The notes: generated by a model from the letters alone, not told the origin. Positions 17,866-26,495 are shown, counted from the first letter of the stretch. The stretch: DNA of 64,000 nt from Salinispora cortesiana (GCF_000484695.1 NZ_AXVR01000004.1:62001-126000), one strand, 5' to 3'. Translations and numbers: made by a program.

Positions 17866-19689
17866 TCAGCCTTGCGGGATCCGCCAGACCCAGACGTCCT
17901 CGACCCGCTCCGGCTCACCAAACAGCTCGGTGGCGGTCTGCCGGAGCGCCTCCTCGTCGACGTCCCACTTCGCCCCGTGCACCTGGTCCGCGAGCACCAC
18001 GGTCTCGATCTGCCAGTGCCGCAGGTCGGCTTCGACATCTTTCCGGGTGCCCTCGGTGACGATCGGCACCACATCCAAGCGGGCGGCCTCGTCGAGGATG
18101 GCACTCAGCGGCCGGGGCACCGGACCGATCCGACCGCGCCCGTCCGGACCGCCCGGGCCGAGGAAGAACCCGGACGGGATCCGGAACTCGCCCTGCCGGT
18201 CGGCGAGAACGTGCGCCTGCCACCGCTGCCCGTCCGGGTACACGTCCACGGTCAGCGGTATCGGTGTGAGGACTCCGCCCGGTGAGACGTAGTCCCGCCA
18301 GATGCCGGAGGTGAAGAAGCGTGGGATCGGCTCCCGCTCGATGGTGATCAGCGGGGTCGGGGTCAGCGGTACCAGCGCCACGGCGAATCCCGCCAGCCAG
18401 GCGAGCCGGGCCGGCCGGGACCGCGGTGGCTCGGCCCGGAGCGCATCCACCGTGTACGCGAGCAGCACCCCGATCACCGGTGCCACGACCAGTGCCAACC
18501 GGGCGGGCAACGCGGCGTTGACCACCGGTAGATGGGCCAACAGGTCGAAGGGCATCGGCAGGTCGAGGCGGCGGCCGTCAAACTTGGCCTGTGGCCCGAA
18601 CGACAGCACGGTGAAGACCACCGCCACCGCCCCGAGCGCCCAGAGCGTGGCCCGCTGGGGCGCCTGCTGGACGCGCCGCCACAGCAGCACGAAGGAGGCG
18701 ATGGCGAGCAGCAGCAGCGGTAGCCCGAAGAACGAGTTCTCCTCGGTGGGGTTCGGGGCGAGACCAGTCCGTAGCCCGACCTCGCCGGCGATCGAGCGCC
18801 GAGGGTACGCGCCGTACGCGGCGATGTCCTCGGAGTGGATCACCGCGTCGAAGCCGGTGCCGTCGAAGCGTTGCGGGCCGGCGAAGTGCAGCCACAGTGG
18901 GTACGCCAGCAGTACCCCCGCCACCAGCGCGGTCACCGCGAGTCCACCGAGGAAGCCCGGCAACACCGCGCGTGCTTCGGTGCGGCTGGCCGGGTGCAGC
19001 GCCCAGACGGCGACGAAGAGGCCGAGGGCGAGCGCGGTGAAGAAGAGCCCTTCGGCGGCGATGGAGAACGCCACCGCGACCAGCACCCCGAGCAGGACGC
19101 CGTCGCGGATCCGGTGCCGGCTACGACGTAGTGCGAAGACGCGCCAGATCAGCAGCGGCACCAGCCAACCGGCGGTCCAGTTCAGGTGGGCGTTGGCGTG
19201 CGAGACCATGCCGGGGGAGAAGCCGATGAAGAGCCCACCCAGCCCGGCGGCGAGCGGACTGCGGGCGAACTGGCGGTTGAGCAGCCAGTACCAGGCCATC
19301 GCGGTGGCGGCGAGGTTGAGCGTGAGGATCACCAGGAAGGTGGCCGGCGGCCCGATCAGGTACGTCAGCGGCGCGAAGAGCGCCGCGTACACGGTGATCG
19401 ACGTGTTGACCGCGAGGTTGACCCCGTCGGGCACGTTGATCATATAGGTGAAGAGCGGGTTCTGCCCGTGGGTGAGGGCATGCCCGCCAAAGGCCAGCAA
19501 CCACTCGAACAGCGCCTGGTCGCTGGAGTTGACCATGATCGTGCGACCGTTCGGGTCCCGCCACAGCCCACTGGTCACCCAGACCGCGAGGGCGAGCGCG
19601 ACGAGCGCCACGATCAGATCTGCCCGGCGGCTGCGATGAACGGGGGCGGGCGGGTTCGGTGTGGACACCACGGACGGCGAGGTCGGCAC
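17866..19689 (-). CDS. Large polytopic membrane protein, possible glycosyltransferase
   Basis: A 607-aa protein with about twelve membrane helices and a soluble C-terminal domain of roughly 150 residues. The first loop reads NSSDQALFEWLLAFGGHALTHGQNPLF. Others are NVPDGVNLAVNTSITVYAALFAPL and FSPGMVSHANAHLNWTAGW. The topology resembles GT-C or YfhO-like proteins, but I see no motif that fixes a substrate. It lies between lipB and the TIGR01777 epimerase, which are adjacent in M. tuberculosis, so it is probably an insertion in this lineage. The GTG at 19689 is the start I favour. Confidence 0.75.
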   Translation of the reverse strand: MPTSPSVVSTPNPPAPVHRSRRADLIVALVALALAVWVTSGLWRDPNGRTIMVNSSDQALFEWLLAFGGHALTHGQNPLFTYMINVPDGVNLAVNTSITVYAALFAPLTYLIGPPATFLVILTLNLAATAMAWYWLLNRQFARSPLAAGLGGLFIGFSPGMVSHANAHLNWTAGWLVPLLIWRVFALRRSRHRIRDGVLLGVLVAVAFSIAAEGLFFTALALGLFVAVWALHPASRTEARAVLPGFLGGLAVTALVAGVLLAYPLWLHFAGPQRFDGTGFDAVIHSEDIAAYGAYPRRSIAGEVGLRTGLAPNPTEENSFFGLPLLLLAIASFVLLWRRVQQAPQRATLWALGAVAVVFTVLSFGPQAKFDGRRLDLPMPFDLLAHLPVVNAALPARLALVVAPVIGVLLAYTVDALRAEPPRSRPARLAWLAGFAVALVPLTPTPLITIEREPIPRFFTSGIWRDYVSPGGVLTPIPLTVDVYPDGQRWQAHVLADRQGEFRIPSGFFLGPGGPDGRGRIGPVPRPLSAILDEAARLDVVPIVTEGTRKDVEADLRHWQIETVVLADQVHGAKWDVDEEALRQTATELFGEPERVEDVWVWRIPQG

Positions 19690-19791
19690 GCAGCGGACGT
19701 TACCAACCGGACCTGGACACGCCGGTCAGACCTGCGCGGAAGAACCCGCCAAAGCCGGTCGCTGTCGTCGCACCCCGCATCGGGGCGCTGT

Positions 19792-20709
19792 TCAGCGGTC
19801 CGGCTCCGCCGCGAGCGCGGCGCGCAGGGCGCTGGCCAGACCCGGGTGGCGGTAGCTGAGTCCCGCCCGGGTCAGCACCCCCGGCAGGACCCGAGCGCTG
19901 GTCAGCGCCTCCTGCGCGAAGCCGCCGAGAGCCACCTTCAGCGCCAGCGCCGGGATCGGGAGGATCGCCGGACGGTGCAGCTGCGTGGCCAGTTCCCGGG
20001 TGAACTCGGCGTTGGTCACCGGCGCTGGCCCGACCGCGTTGACCGGGCCGGTGAGGTCGGCCCGACCGATGGCGAGGGCGGCAGCGTCCAGCCAGTCCAC
20101 CATCGAGATCCACGGCAGCCACTGCCGGCCACTGCCCAACCGGCCCGCGATGCCGAGCCGGAACGGCAGCAACATCGGCTTGAGTAGGCCGCCATCGCGA
20201 TGTAGGGGCAATCCGGTCCGTAGCCGCACCACGCGCACCCCGGCGTCCTCGGCCGGCCGGGTCGCGGCCTCCCACACCCGGCAGACATCGGCCAGGAAGC
20301 CCTCGCCGGCCGCCGCCTCCTCGTCAACGGCGCGGTCGCCGGTGTTGCCGTACCACCCCACCGCCGACGAGTTGACCAGCACCTCCGGGCGGTCGGCGGC
20401 CGGCATCCCGGCGATTGTGATCGCCAGCGTGGTGGTGGTGTCCACTCGGCTGGAGCGGATGACCCGCCGGTACTCGTCGTTCCACCGGCGGTCACCGACC
20501 CCCGCGCCGGCCAGGTTGACCACGGCGTCGGCCTCCGCCACCACCGCCGGGTCGAGCTGTGCGGCGGTCGGGTTCCACTGTCTTTCGTCAGGGCCGTGCG
20601 GCGGCCGGCGGACCAGCCGGGTCACGTGGTGCCCGTCCGCGGTGAGCTGGTCGGCCAGCCGGGTGCCGAGGAAGCCGGACGCACCGGCCATCAGAATCCG
20701 CATACGCAT
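19792..20709 (-). CDS. TIGR01777 family NAD(P)-binding epimerase-like protein
   Basis: A 305-aa extended SDR of the TIGR01777/YfcH type. The Rossmann motif GASGFLGTRL is at the N-terminus. Other landmarks are NLAGAGVGDRRWNDEYR, the catalytic-region segment LVNSSAVGWYGNTGD, VVRLRTGLPLHRDGGLLKPML and ISMVDWLDAAALAI. The C-terminal DUF1731-like segment includes ALTSARVLPGVLTRAGLSYRHPGL. The exact reaction of this family is unknown. Its neighbours lipB and E2 match M. tuberculosis Rv2216 context. Start at 20709 or at the second ATG (20703). Confidence 0.92.
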   Translation of the reverse strand: MRMRILMAGASGFLGTRLADQLTADGHHVTRLVRRPPHGPDERQWNPTAAQLDPAVVAEADAVVNLAGAGVGDRRWNDEYRRVIRSSRVDTTTTLAITIAGMPAADRPEVLVNSSAVGWYGNTGDRAVDEEAAAGEGFLADVCRVWEAATRPAEDAGVRVVRLRTGLPLHRDGGLLKPMLLPFRLGIAGRLGSGRQWLPWISMVDWLDAAALAIGRADLTGPVNAVGPAPVTNAEFTRELATQLHRPAILPIPALALKVALGGFAQEALTSARVLPGVLTRAGLSYRHPGLASALRAALAAEPDR

Positions 20710-20748
20710 ATTCTCGGATACGGGTAACCAATAGATGCGTTGAGTTGG

Positions 20749-21048
20749 TCACCTGACCGATTCTGCCGGGGTTTGCCGAAGGTCCGCCAGTAGGCGCTCG
20801 ACCTCGGCGTACGCGTCCGCCGGCAGCGGACCACGGGCGAGTGTGCCGATGTTCTCCGCAGCCTGGGCGACGGTCCGGCAGCCGGGGATCGGGACGGTCC
20901 GTGGACTGCGGGCCAGCAGCCAGCCCAGTGCGCCCTGCGCGAGGGTGCGACCGTCGGCGGTGAGCGCTGCCCGGATCTGGGCCACCCGCCGGGCCCACTC
21001 CGGGGTGGGGCGGCCGTCGGTGAACCAGACCAGCCACGGCGGAGCCTT
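20749..21048 (-). pseudogene. C-terminal remnant of an aldo/keto reductase
   Basis: About 99 codons are open, encoding WLVWFTDGRPTPEWARRV, then TLAQGALGWLLARSPRTVPIPGCRTVAQAAENIG. That is the last third of an AKR, including the NADPH-phosphate-binding IPGxR-type segment. A TAG (complement of 21049-21051) closes the frame upstream, and the barrel's first two thirds with Asp-Tyr-Lys-His are missing. The fragment is therefore a decayed gene. It marks the epimerase-side edge of the accessory island. Confidence 0.75.
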
Positions 21049-21072
21049 CTACGACCAACACGGGCGTCCGCG

Positions 21073-23292
21073 CTAACCGGCCGACGGGTTCGAGGGTCCG
21101 GACGGACTGCACCTCTCTTCTTGCCGCGCCGGGATCCGGTTGAAGGATCGGCCGAGATCGGCCAGCCAGTGGTCGACCTCGATCAGGTGTAGGACATCGG
21201 CCCGGCGGTCACCACCCTGAAAGATCTCGTGGACCTGCTCGACGACACCCATCGTTGGTTGCGCGGCGGGAGTCGCATCCTGCAGGTGACCCTGCGCCAG
21301 GCGGCTGGCCAGGCCGGCGTAGTCGGAGCGCAGCCGTTGCGCCCGATGCATGAGCTGGTCTGTGGGCTCGGGCCAGCGGGGCGCCAACGTGCCGGCCCGG
21401 TCGCCGGAGCCGAATCGCTCCGCGCCGCGTACGATGCGATGCCCTGCGGCCAGGGCCGCCTCCCAGTCCACGTCGCTGGGGCGCGGATGGCTGCGCTCCA
21501 GGTGGTATTGGCAGAACGACGCGTCGGTGAGGATCTGCGCCCGGTGCGCGGCCGCAAGCGCCTGCTCGCCACTCGTCTCACCACGATGGGAGGGGGCTCG
21601 GCCGGACGCGTGGTCCCGTCCCGCCAGCCTCATCACGGTCTCCTCGATCGCGCGAGCACCCGCGCCGAGGTAGGCCGACGTGTACCGGCGGAGTTCGCCA
21701 CCGCCACCCTTGGGCCACATGAGGATTCCGGTGCCGACGCCGATCGCCGCGCCGGTCAGGACGTCCAGCAGACGGACCCCGGCCAGCTGCCAGCCGGCCG
21801 GAGTGAGCTGAGCGAAGGCGGTGATCAGCAGTAGCGTGAGAAACGTCTGCGACCAGGCGAGTCCGAGTAGCGGACCCACTCCTAGGGCCAGCAACATCGT
21901 CAGTGGCAGGAGCACCGCGTACGTCTCCTGCTGGGGAGCGACCAGCAACAACAGGGCCCCGGCGGCGGCGCCGACGAGGGTGCCGGCCAGGGCCCGGCGG
22001 AACGTGGACCAGGTGTCCGCGGCGGAGGTCCGCAGGAGCGTCAGGATGGCCAGGAGCACCCAGAAGCCGTGCTCCAGATTCAGCACACCGGCGATCAGCC
22101 GGGCGGCGGCCAGGGCGACGGCGAGTCGAAGGGCGCGCTGGAAGAAGACCGAGCGCGGGGTGAGGTGGATCCGCAGCCGTAGCCAGTACAGCGACGGGAT
22201 GCTTCGTCGCAGATACCAGAAGCTGTGTGGTCCGGCCGGTTGGTGGGTGGTGTCACGGTGGCCTTCCGCGATCCGGACGGCGGTCGCGACGAAATCCGTG
22301 TGCCGCGCCAGCGACCGGGTGATCGCGGCCGCGCGTAGCTGGCCGGTGGTGGCTGACCGCCCGGCGGTCGGCTGTTGGTGCTCCATGGTCACGACCGCCT
22401 CGCGGGACGCCTGTTCCGTGCCCAACAGGGCGTCGCCCGAGCGGCTCAGGGACGCGGCGCATCGCCGCAGGGAGGTCGCCACATCCTCGTCGGTGGTCGT
22501 CGCGGCGCTCCGCCGGAGCCACTCGGCGAGTCGAACCGTCTGGTGCAGGTCGGTGGCCGCGTCCCGCAGCGCGTGGTCCTGCCGGCTCGGCGACGTGGCC
22601 CGCTCGGTCGGCGGCAGCCGCCACATCTGGGTCTGCGTGACGGAGTCGGCCGCGTTGACCTGGCGTCGCCGGGCCTCCGCAGCGGCAGCGGGCCGCCCGG
22701 CCAACATGTCCGCGAGCGCGGCGACGAACGAGGCGGTGCTCCGCGCGGCCCAGCCCAGGCGCTGCGCGGTGGTGGCCGGCGCGGGCCCGGGCCAGAGCGT
22801 CACCTCGGTTACGGCGACCAGAACGACGGCGAGCGTCACTCCGGCCAGGCGCTCCGGCAGGGTGTCGGGCTGGTACGGGGGGAAGCTGGCCAGGATGTAG
22901 GCGAGTTGAAATGCGCTGCCAAGGCCGATCAGGCGAGGGCCACTGACCCCCGCGAAGGCGACGGCGAACCCGATCACGAGCATGCCGGTCGCGGCGGCCC
23001 AGGTGCTCGCGGCCAGCAGGGTCCCGGCGGCGATCAGGAGCCAGATGACCGGCAGCGCGGCGAGCAGCGTCCGGGCTCGCTGGGCCGGCCCGCCCGGCAA
23101 CTGGGCGAACACTCCCGCGGCGAGCGTGCCGAACAGCGCGTACGCCGCCATGAGGGGGCTGCCCAGGCCGTACCGGCAGCCATAGAAGAGCAGGCAGGCG
23201 ACGAGGGTCAACCGCGTCGCATGTCGGGTGGCGCAGTAGTCCGGATCCCGCTGCTGGAGCCAGTCCCGAGCACGACGGTGTCGCGACCACAC
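21073..23292 (-). CDS. FUSC-family membrane transporter-like protein
   Basis: A 739-aa protein with the FUSC (fusaric acid/aromatic acid exporter) layout. It has two blocks of about six membrane helices (residues about 25-170 and 380-520), each followed by a soluble helical domain. The second block includes EHGFWVLLAILTLLRTSAADTWSTFRRALAGTLVGAAAG, typical of the family. Related proteins export aromatic carboxylic acids or p-hydroxybenzoate; the substrate here is unknown. The GTG at 23292 gives a sensible N-terminus. The flanking genes offer no pathway context. Confidence 0.85.
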   Translation of the reverse strand: MWSRHRRARDWLQQRDPDYCATRHATRLTLVACLLFYGCRYGLGSPLMAAYALFGTLAAGVFAQLPGGPAQRARTLLAALPVIWLLIAAGTLLAASTWAAATGMLVIGFAVAFAGVSGPRLIGLGSAFQLAYILASFPPYQPDTLPERLAGVTLAVVLVAVTEVTLWPGPAPATTAQRLGWAARSTASFVAALADMLAGRPAAAAEARRRQVNAADSVTQTQMWRLPPTERATSPSRQDHALRDAATDLHQTVRLAEWLRRSAATTTDEDVATSLRRCAASLSRSGDALLGTEQASREAVVTMEHQQPTAGRSATTGQLRAAAITRSLARHTDFVATAVRIAEGHRDTTHQPAGPHSFWYLRRSIPSLYWLRLRIHLTPRSVFFQRALRLAVALAAARLIAGVLNLEHGFWVLLAILTLLRTSAADTWSTFRRALAGTLVGAAAGALLLLVAPQQETYAVLLPLTMLLALGVGPLLGLAWSQTFLTLLLITAFAQLTPAGWQLAGVRLLDVLTGAAIGVGTGILMWPKGGGGELRRYTSAYLGAGARAIEETVMRLAGRDHASGRAPSHRGETSGEQALAAAHRAQILTDASFCQYHLERSHPRPSDVDWEAALAAGHRIVRGAERFGSGDRAGTLAPRWPEPTDQLMHRAQRLRSDYAGLASRLAQGHLQDATPAAQPTMGVVEQVHEIFQGGDRRADVLHLIEVDHWLADLGRSFNRIPARQEERCSPSGPSNPSAG

Positions 23293-23397
23293 GTGCGTAG
23301 GGTATCGAATCGACTACTCAATGCGTATATCGTTGGCGAGGTGTTTCGACGGGGCGCCCCGCCACCGTTCGTCACGTTCGCCGGTGGGCTGGTCCCC

Positions 23398-23649
23398 CTA
23401 GCCCCGGCTTTGCCGCCAGCCGAGGAACCGCTCGAAGAGCTGACCCGCGTCCGGCGTCTCCTGCGGGTTGAGCGCGTGCAGTTGTTCGGTCGCCTCGTAC
23501 AGCAGCCCGCCGAGATAGATGATCAACGCAACCCGATTGTGAGCGTACTCCCGTAGCAGCGTCAAACGCGCGGAGCCGCACGGCCACGGTGCGGCGCATC
23601 GTCGGCACAGCCAGAGCGGCCGCAGTGGCGTGTGCGGACGTTCCGTCAC
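23398..23649 (-). CDS. Small Cys-motif protein (often mislabelled flavin reductase)
   Basis: An 83-aa protein of a family common in filamentous actinomycetes. Hallmarks are PLWLCRRCAAPWPCGSARL near the N-terminus and LLREYAHNRVALIIYLGGLLYEATEQL, then FERFLGWRQSRG. Three Cys residues in CRRCAAPWPC could bind a metal. Databases often carry the name flavin reductase for such proteins, but nothing here supports flavin binding. Its GTG start overlaps the stop of the upstream small gene (GTGA), so the two are translationally coupled. Confidence 0.75.
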   Translation of the reverse strand: MTERPHTPLRPLWLCRRCAAPWPCGSARLTLLREYAHNRVALIIYLGGLLYEATEQLHALNPQETPDAGQLFERFLGWRQSRG

Positions 23650-23981
23650 CAGTGCCCACCGTTAGCCCGCCAGGCCTGCGCGAGGGTCAACCGCCCAGCC
23701 CGCCCCACCTGTGGGTTGGCCTGGGTCGGCTCGTCGTGCCAACGGGTGTTTCGCGGCCTCGGGGTCGGCGGTTCGGTCGGGACGGGTGCGTGCCGGTCCG
23801 GGCAGGCGGTCCAGCGTAGGCCGCACGAGCACCAGCGCCGTAGCCCCCGCCAGGTCCGGCGGTGCCGGGGCGCGAGTGGCACCGGCGGGTCGGGTCGCCG
23901 CCACCGGGGGAGTACGCGCGGCGTGTTTCGCCTCGGCGAGTTGCGCTCCGCGTCGGCCGGCCGGGGTACGGCTTGTGGCAT
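23646..23981 (-). CDS. Small basic Cys-motif protein, partner of the downstream gene
   Basis: A 111-aa Arg/Pro-rich protein. It contains WCSCGLRWTACPDRH (three Cys plus His, a possible metal site) and ends RLTLAQAWRANGGHW, a tail I recognise from actinomycete hypothetical proteins encoded next to the Cys-motif gene downstream. I chose the ATG at 23981 because GAGAGGAG lies just upstream; the open frame reaches 24107 but has no better start. Third-position GC is high, as in real genes here. Function unknown. Confidence 0.65.
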   Translation of the reverse strand: MPQAVPRPADAERNSPRRNTPRVLPRWRRPDPPVPLAPRHRRTWRGLRRWCSCGLRWTACPDRHAPVPTEPPTPRPRNTRWHDEPTQANPQVGRAGRLTLAQAWRANGGHW

Positions 23982-24142
23982 GGCGTCTCCTCTCGGGTCG
24001 CGGCACCGGGGCAGCCGGCGCGCGGAGGCTCCGGCCCGGGACGGTCGAAACCACCCCGGGGGTCTGAGGTCGTTCTCTGGGTCAGCGGCTCGGGCAGGAT
24101 GTGGCACCCGACCGACCTCCGGGGGGTGTCCCTATGGGTTTG

Positions 24143-24622
24143 TCAACGCGCATCGAGGGCTTTGGCCCAGACGATGATGTGGTCGATGGCATCGCGGGTC
24201 AGGCCAATCGTTGGGTCGGGGGTGATCAGCAGGGTGGGGCTGGTGCGGGTCGCGGCCCAGGTGTGGGCTTGGGGTGTGTGGAGGTCGTCGATCCACGCCG
24301 CGGGCCGTTGCTGGGCGTAGGCGGCGATGAGCGGGATTTTGTCGCTGGGGTGGAACGGTGCGGCTGGCATGGTGATCACGGGCAGGGAGGTGATGTGCAG
24401 TAGCGGTGCGAGGAGCTGGTTGGCTTCGTCGTTCCAGGCCGTGGCCCAGGCGACGTCCAGGACGGTGTTCGCTTCGGTGATCCAGGCGCCGTGTGCGGAG
24501 TTGACACGGACGGGTTCCTCGTCGGGGAACAGGTGGTGCTCGGTGTAGCCGGCCGGTGGTCGAACAGTTCCGTAGGGATTGAGGACACCGTCGACGTCGA
24601 GCAGGAGCAGGGGTCGGGTCAT
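24143..24622 (-). CDS. HAD-like hydrolase domain protein
   Basis: A 159-aa single-domain protein starting MTRPLLLLDVDGVLNPYG, the HAD motif I with both catalytic Asp residues. WATAWNDEANQLL may be motif II, and DKIPLIAAYA plus AAWIDDLHT supply the motif III Lys and motif IV acid pair. It resembles the HAD domain associated with Swiss-army-knife RNA-repair proteins rather than metabolic phosphatases. The IS110 transposase ends 22 bp upstream of its ATG, so the native promoter may be lost and expression may depend on the element. No co-transcribed partner is evident downstream. Confidence 0.75.
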   Translation of the reverse strand: MTRPLLLLDVDGVLNPYGTVRPPAGYTEHHLFPDEEPVRVNSAHGAWITEANTVLDVAWATAWNDEANQLLAPLLHITSLPVITMPAAPFHPSDKIPLIAAYAQQRPAAWIDDLHTPQAHTWAATRTSPTLLITPDPTIGLTRDAIDHIIVWAKALDAR

Positions 24623-26100
24623 CTGCGGATTTTGCCTGATGTGGTCAGCCGGGGGTGACCGCGACGATTGGTCTTGGCTGGTAGGGGATCTTGTCGCGGA
24701 GCATGGCGAACAGGACGTCGCAGCGGCGTCGGGCGAGGCAGATGAGGGCGGCGTTGTGGCGTTTGCCTTCGGCGCGTTTGCGGTCGTGGTAGGCGCGGCT
24801 GACGGGGTCGGCCAGGGCTGCGAACGCGGCGAGGAAGAACGCGCGTTTGAGGTGTTTGTTGCCGCCTCGGGGTGGGTGTTCGCCGCGGATGCTGCTGCCG
24901 GAGCGTCGGGTGACGGGGGCGAGGCCGGCGTAGGCGGCGAGGTGGCCAGGGGTGGCGAAGGCGGTGCCGTCGCCGACTTCGAGCAGGATCCGGGCGGCGG
25001 TCCTGACACCGATGCCGGGCATCGAGGTCAGGACCGGGGCAAGAGGGTGTGCATCAAGCATCCCCTCGACCTGTGTGGCGACCTGGTCGCGCTGGCGTAG
25101 GACGTCGCGGAGGCTGTCGGCGAGACGAGGCAGGATCGTCTCGGCGGCCTGGGTGCCGGGAACGGTGACGCTCTGTTCGTCGAGGGCGGTCATGATCTGG
25201 GCGACGAGCTGTTGGCCGATGCGGGGCGCGTGGGCGACGGCGATGGACAGCAGTTTGCGGCGGCCGGCCTTGCGTAGACCGGCCGGTCCACCGCAGCGCG
25301 ACAGCAGCTCCAACACGGCCTTGTGGTGCACTTTCGGGCCGAGGACCCGTTCCAGCGCAGGGTGAATCTGTGTCAGCAGACCCCGGATCCGGTTGGACAT
25401 CCGGGTGGCCTCGCCAGCGAGGTCGTCGTCGAAGCCGACCAGGACTTCCAACTCGGCGAGGGCCTCGTCGCCGGTGTCGACCCGTCGCAGGGTGTGGGGC
25501 AGGGTGCGGGCCGCGTCAGCGATGACGTAGGCGTCGCGGGCGTCGGTCTTCGCGCTACCGGGATGCAGGTCAGCGATGCGTCGCATGGCCAGGCCGGGCA
25601 GGTAGGCCACCTGATGACCGCACGCCCGAGCCACCGCGACCGGCAGGGCGCCGATCGAGGCGGGCTGGTCAACCACGACCAGCACCCGACCGTGGCGGGC
25701 CAGCTTGTCAATCAGCTGCCGCAGCCGGGCCTCGGTGTTCGGCAACGCCGCGTCATGCAGCCGTCTGCCGTCCGGGGCCAACCCGACCGCGTGATGATCA
25801 CCCTTACCGACGTCCAAGCCCAGGTAGACGCCGTATCCGTCGTTCACCACCCGCCTCCACGTATCGGATCATGGCCTCGGCCGCAGTCAGGGCGTCGGAC
25901 TGCCGGCAGCCACGTTACGAAGAGACCTACCCCAACACGGGTGGCCGTGTCCCTATCAGCGGTCCACCGACGCCACCCGACCCGGCGACAACACCCCCCG
26001 GATCATCCACACGACAGGGGCAGAAAGTCATACCGGGCCGGGCAACCGAGGGTCCCCGGCTGGGGACGATCAAAAGGTAACGGGCGGGCGGCCGGTCGGG
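24623..26100 (-). mobile_element. IS110-family insertion sequence, approximate extent
   Basis: One intact IS110-type transposase with a roughly 250-bp or longer non-coding stretch on its 5' side and only 22 bp to the next gene on its 3' side. A long left end and very short right end is the usual IS110-group architecture. These elements lack clear terminal inverted repeats, so the boundaries given are estimates. Confidence 0.6.
24645..25850 (-). CDS. IS110-family DEDD transposase
   Basis: A 401-aa recombinase that moves its element by a RuvC-like mechanism, guided in this family by a bridge RNA. The N-terminal DEDD domain begins YLGLDVGKGDHHAVG (Asp13), with the later acidic pair in KTDARDAYVIAD. 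A coiled-coil-like helical middle follows. The C-terminal transposase_20 domain has SMPGIGVRTAARILLE, HLAAYAGLAPVTRRSGSSIRG with the conserved Ser, and GNKHLKRAFFLAAFAAL. The frame is complete with no disruption, so the element may be active. It is located in the accessory island. Confidence 0.95.
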   Translation of the reverse strand: MVNDGYGVYLGLDVGKGDHHAVGLAPDGRRLHDAALPNTEARLRQLIDKLARHGRVLVVVDQPASIGALPVAVARACGHQVAYLPGLAMRRIADLHPGSAKTDARDAYVIADAARTLPHTLRRVDTGDEALAELEVLVGFDDDLAGEATRMSNRIRGLLTQIHPALERVLGPKVHHKAVLELLSRCGGPAGLRKAGRRKLLSIAVAHAPRIGQQLVAQIMTALDEQSVTVPGTQAAETILPRLADSLRDVLRQRDQVATQVEGMLDAHPLAPVLTSMPGIGVRTAARILLEVGDGTAFATPGHLAAYAGLAPVTRRSGSSIRGEHPPRGGNKHLKRAFFLAAFAALADPVSRAYHDRKRAEGKRHNAALICLARRRCDVLFAMLRDKIPYQPRPIVAVTPG

Positions 26101-26160
26101 CGCGTTTCACGGAGTGGCCAGCCCGGTTGCAGACCAGGGCACCGGCCGAGTCCAGCATCA
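25851..26160 (-). other. Non-coding left end of the IS110 element; candidate bridge RNA locus
   Basis: No gene is supportable in this stretch. IS110-group elements encode their bridge RNA here, just upstream of the transposase. Read on the minus strand, I see short hairpins: GCAGTC...GACTGC about 25 bp apart near 25880-25910, and CACGG-CCAC-CCGTG near 25935-25952. I could not identify target- or donor-binding loops by eye. Confidence 0.4.
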
Positions 26161-26169
26161 CATAGGCGC

Positions 26170-26177
26170 TTATATAA
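26170..26177. promoter_or_regulatory. AT-rich palindrome upstream of the GntR pair
   Basis: TTATATAA is a perfect 8-bp palindrome in an otherwise GC-rich region, inside cttatataaag. It could be a -10 element or an operator for the wHTH proteins encoded 80 bp downstream. An adjacent 10-bp direct repeat (ggcatcggtg type) follows at about 26183-26202. Confidence 0.35.
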
Positions 26178-26255
26178 AGTAAGGCATCGGTGGGCATCGG
26201 TTGCAATCACAAGTGGGTGCGTGATCAAATGGCGGTGCAGACCAGGGAGATTAAG

Positions 26256-26495
26256 ATGCCCGCCAAGCCCAAGTGGGCGAAGCTCGTCGACCACATCCGT
26301 GAGCAGGTCGCGTCCGGTGAGCTCGCTCCGGGAGACAAACTCCCATCAACACGGCAACTGTGCGAGGAGCACGGTGTCTCCGCCATCGTAGTGCGTCAGG
26401 CCATCTTCGCATTACGAACCGAAGGCTTGGTGGAAGGCGTTCAGGGAGTCGGCGTGTTCGTCGCAGAACCGCCGGAGGGTGACGGCAGCGGCTAG
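26256..26495 (+). CDS. Stand-alone GntR-type winged-helix regulator, copy 1
   Basis: A 79-aa protein that is almost only a GntR DNA-binding domain: WAKLVDHIREQVASGELAPGDKLPSTRQLCEEHGVSAIVVRQAIFALRTEGLVEG, then VQGVGVFVAEPP. There is no C-terminal effector domain. The ATG at 26256 has AGGGAG six bases upstream and matches the start of copy 2. The stop codon is followed closely by copy 2. It probably represses or activates nearby genes as a dimer, but the signal is unknown. Confidence 0.85.
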   Translation: MPAKPKWAKLVDHIREQVASGELAPGDKLPSTRQLCEEHGVSAIVVRQAIFALRTEGLVEGVQGVGVFVAEPPEGDGSG

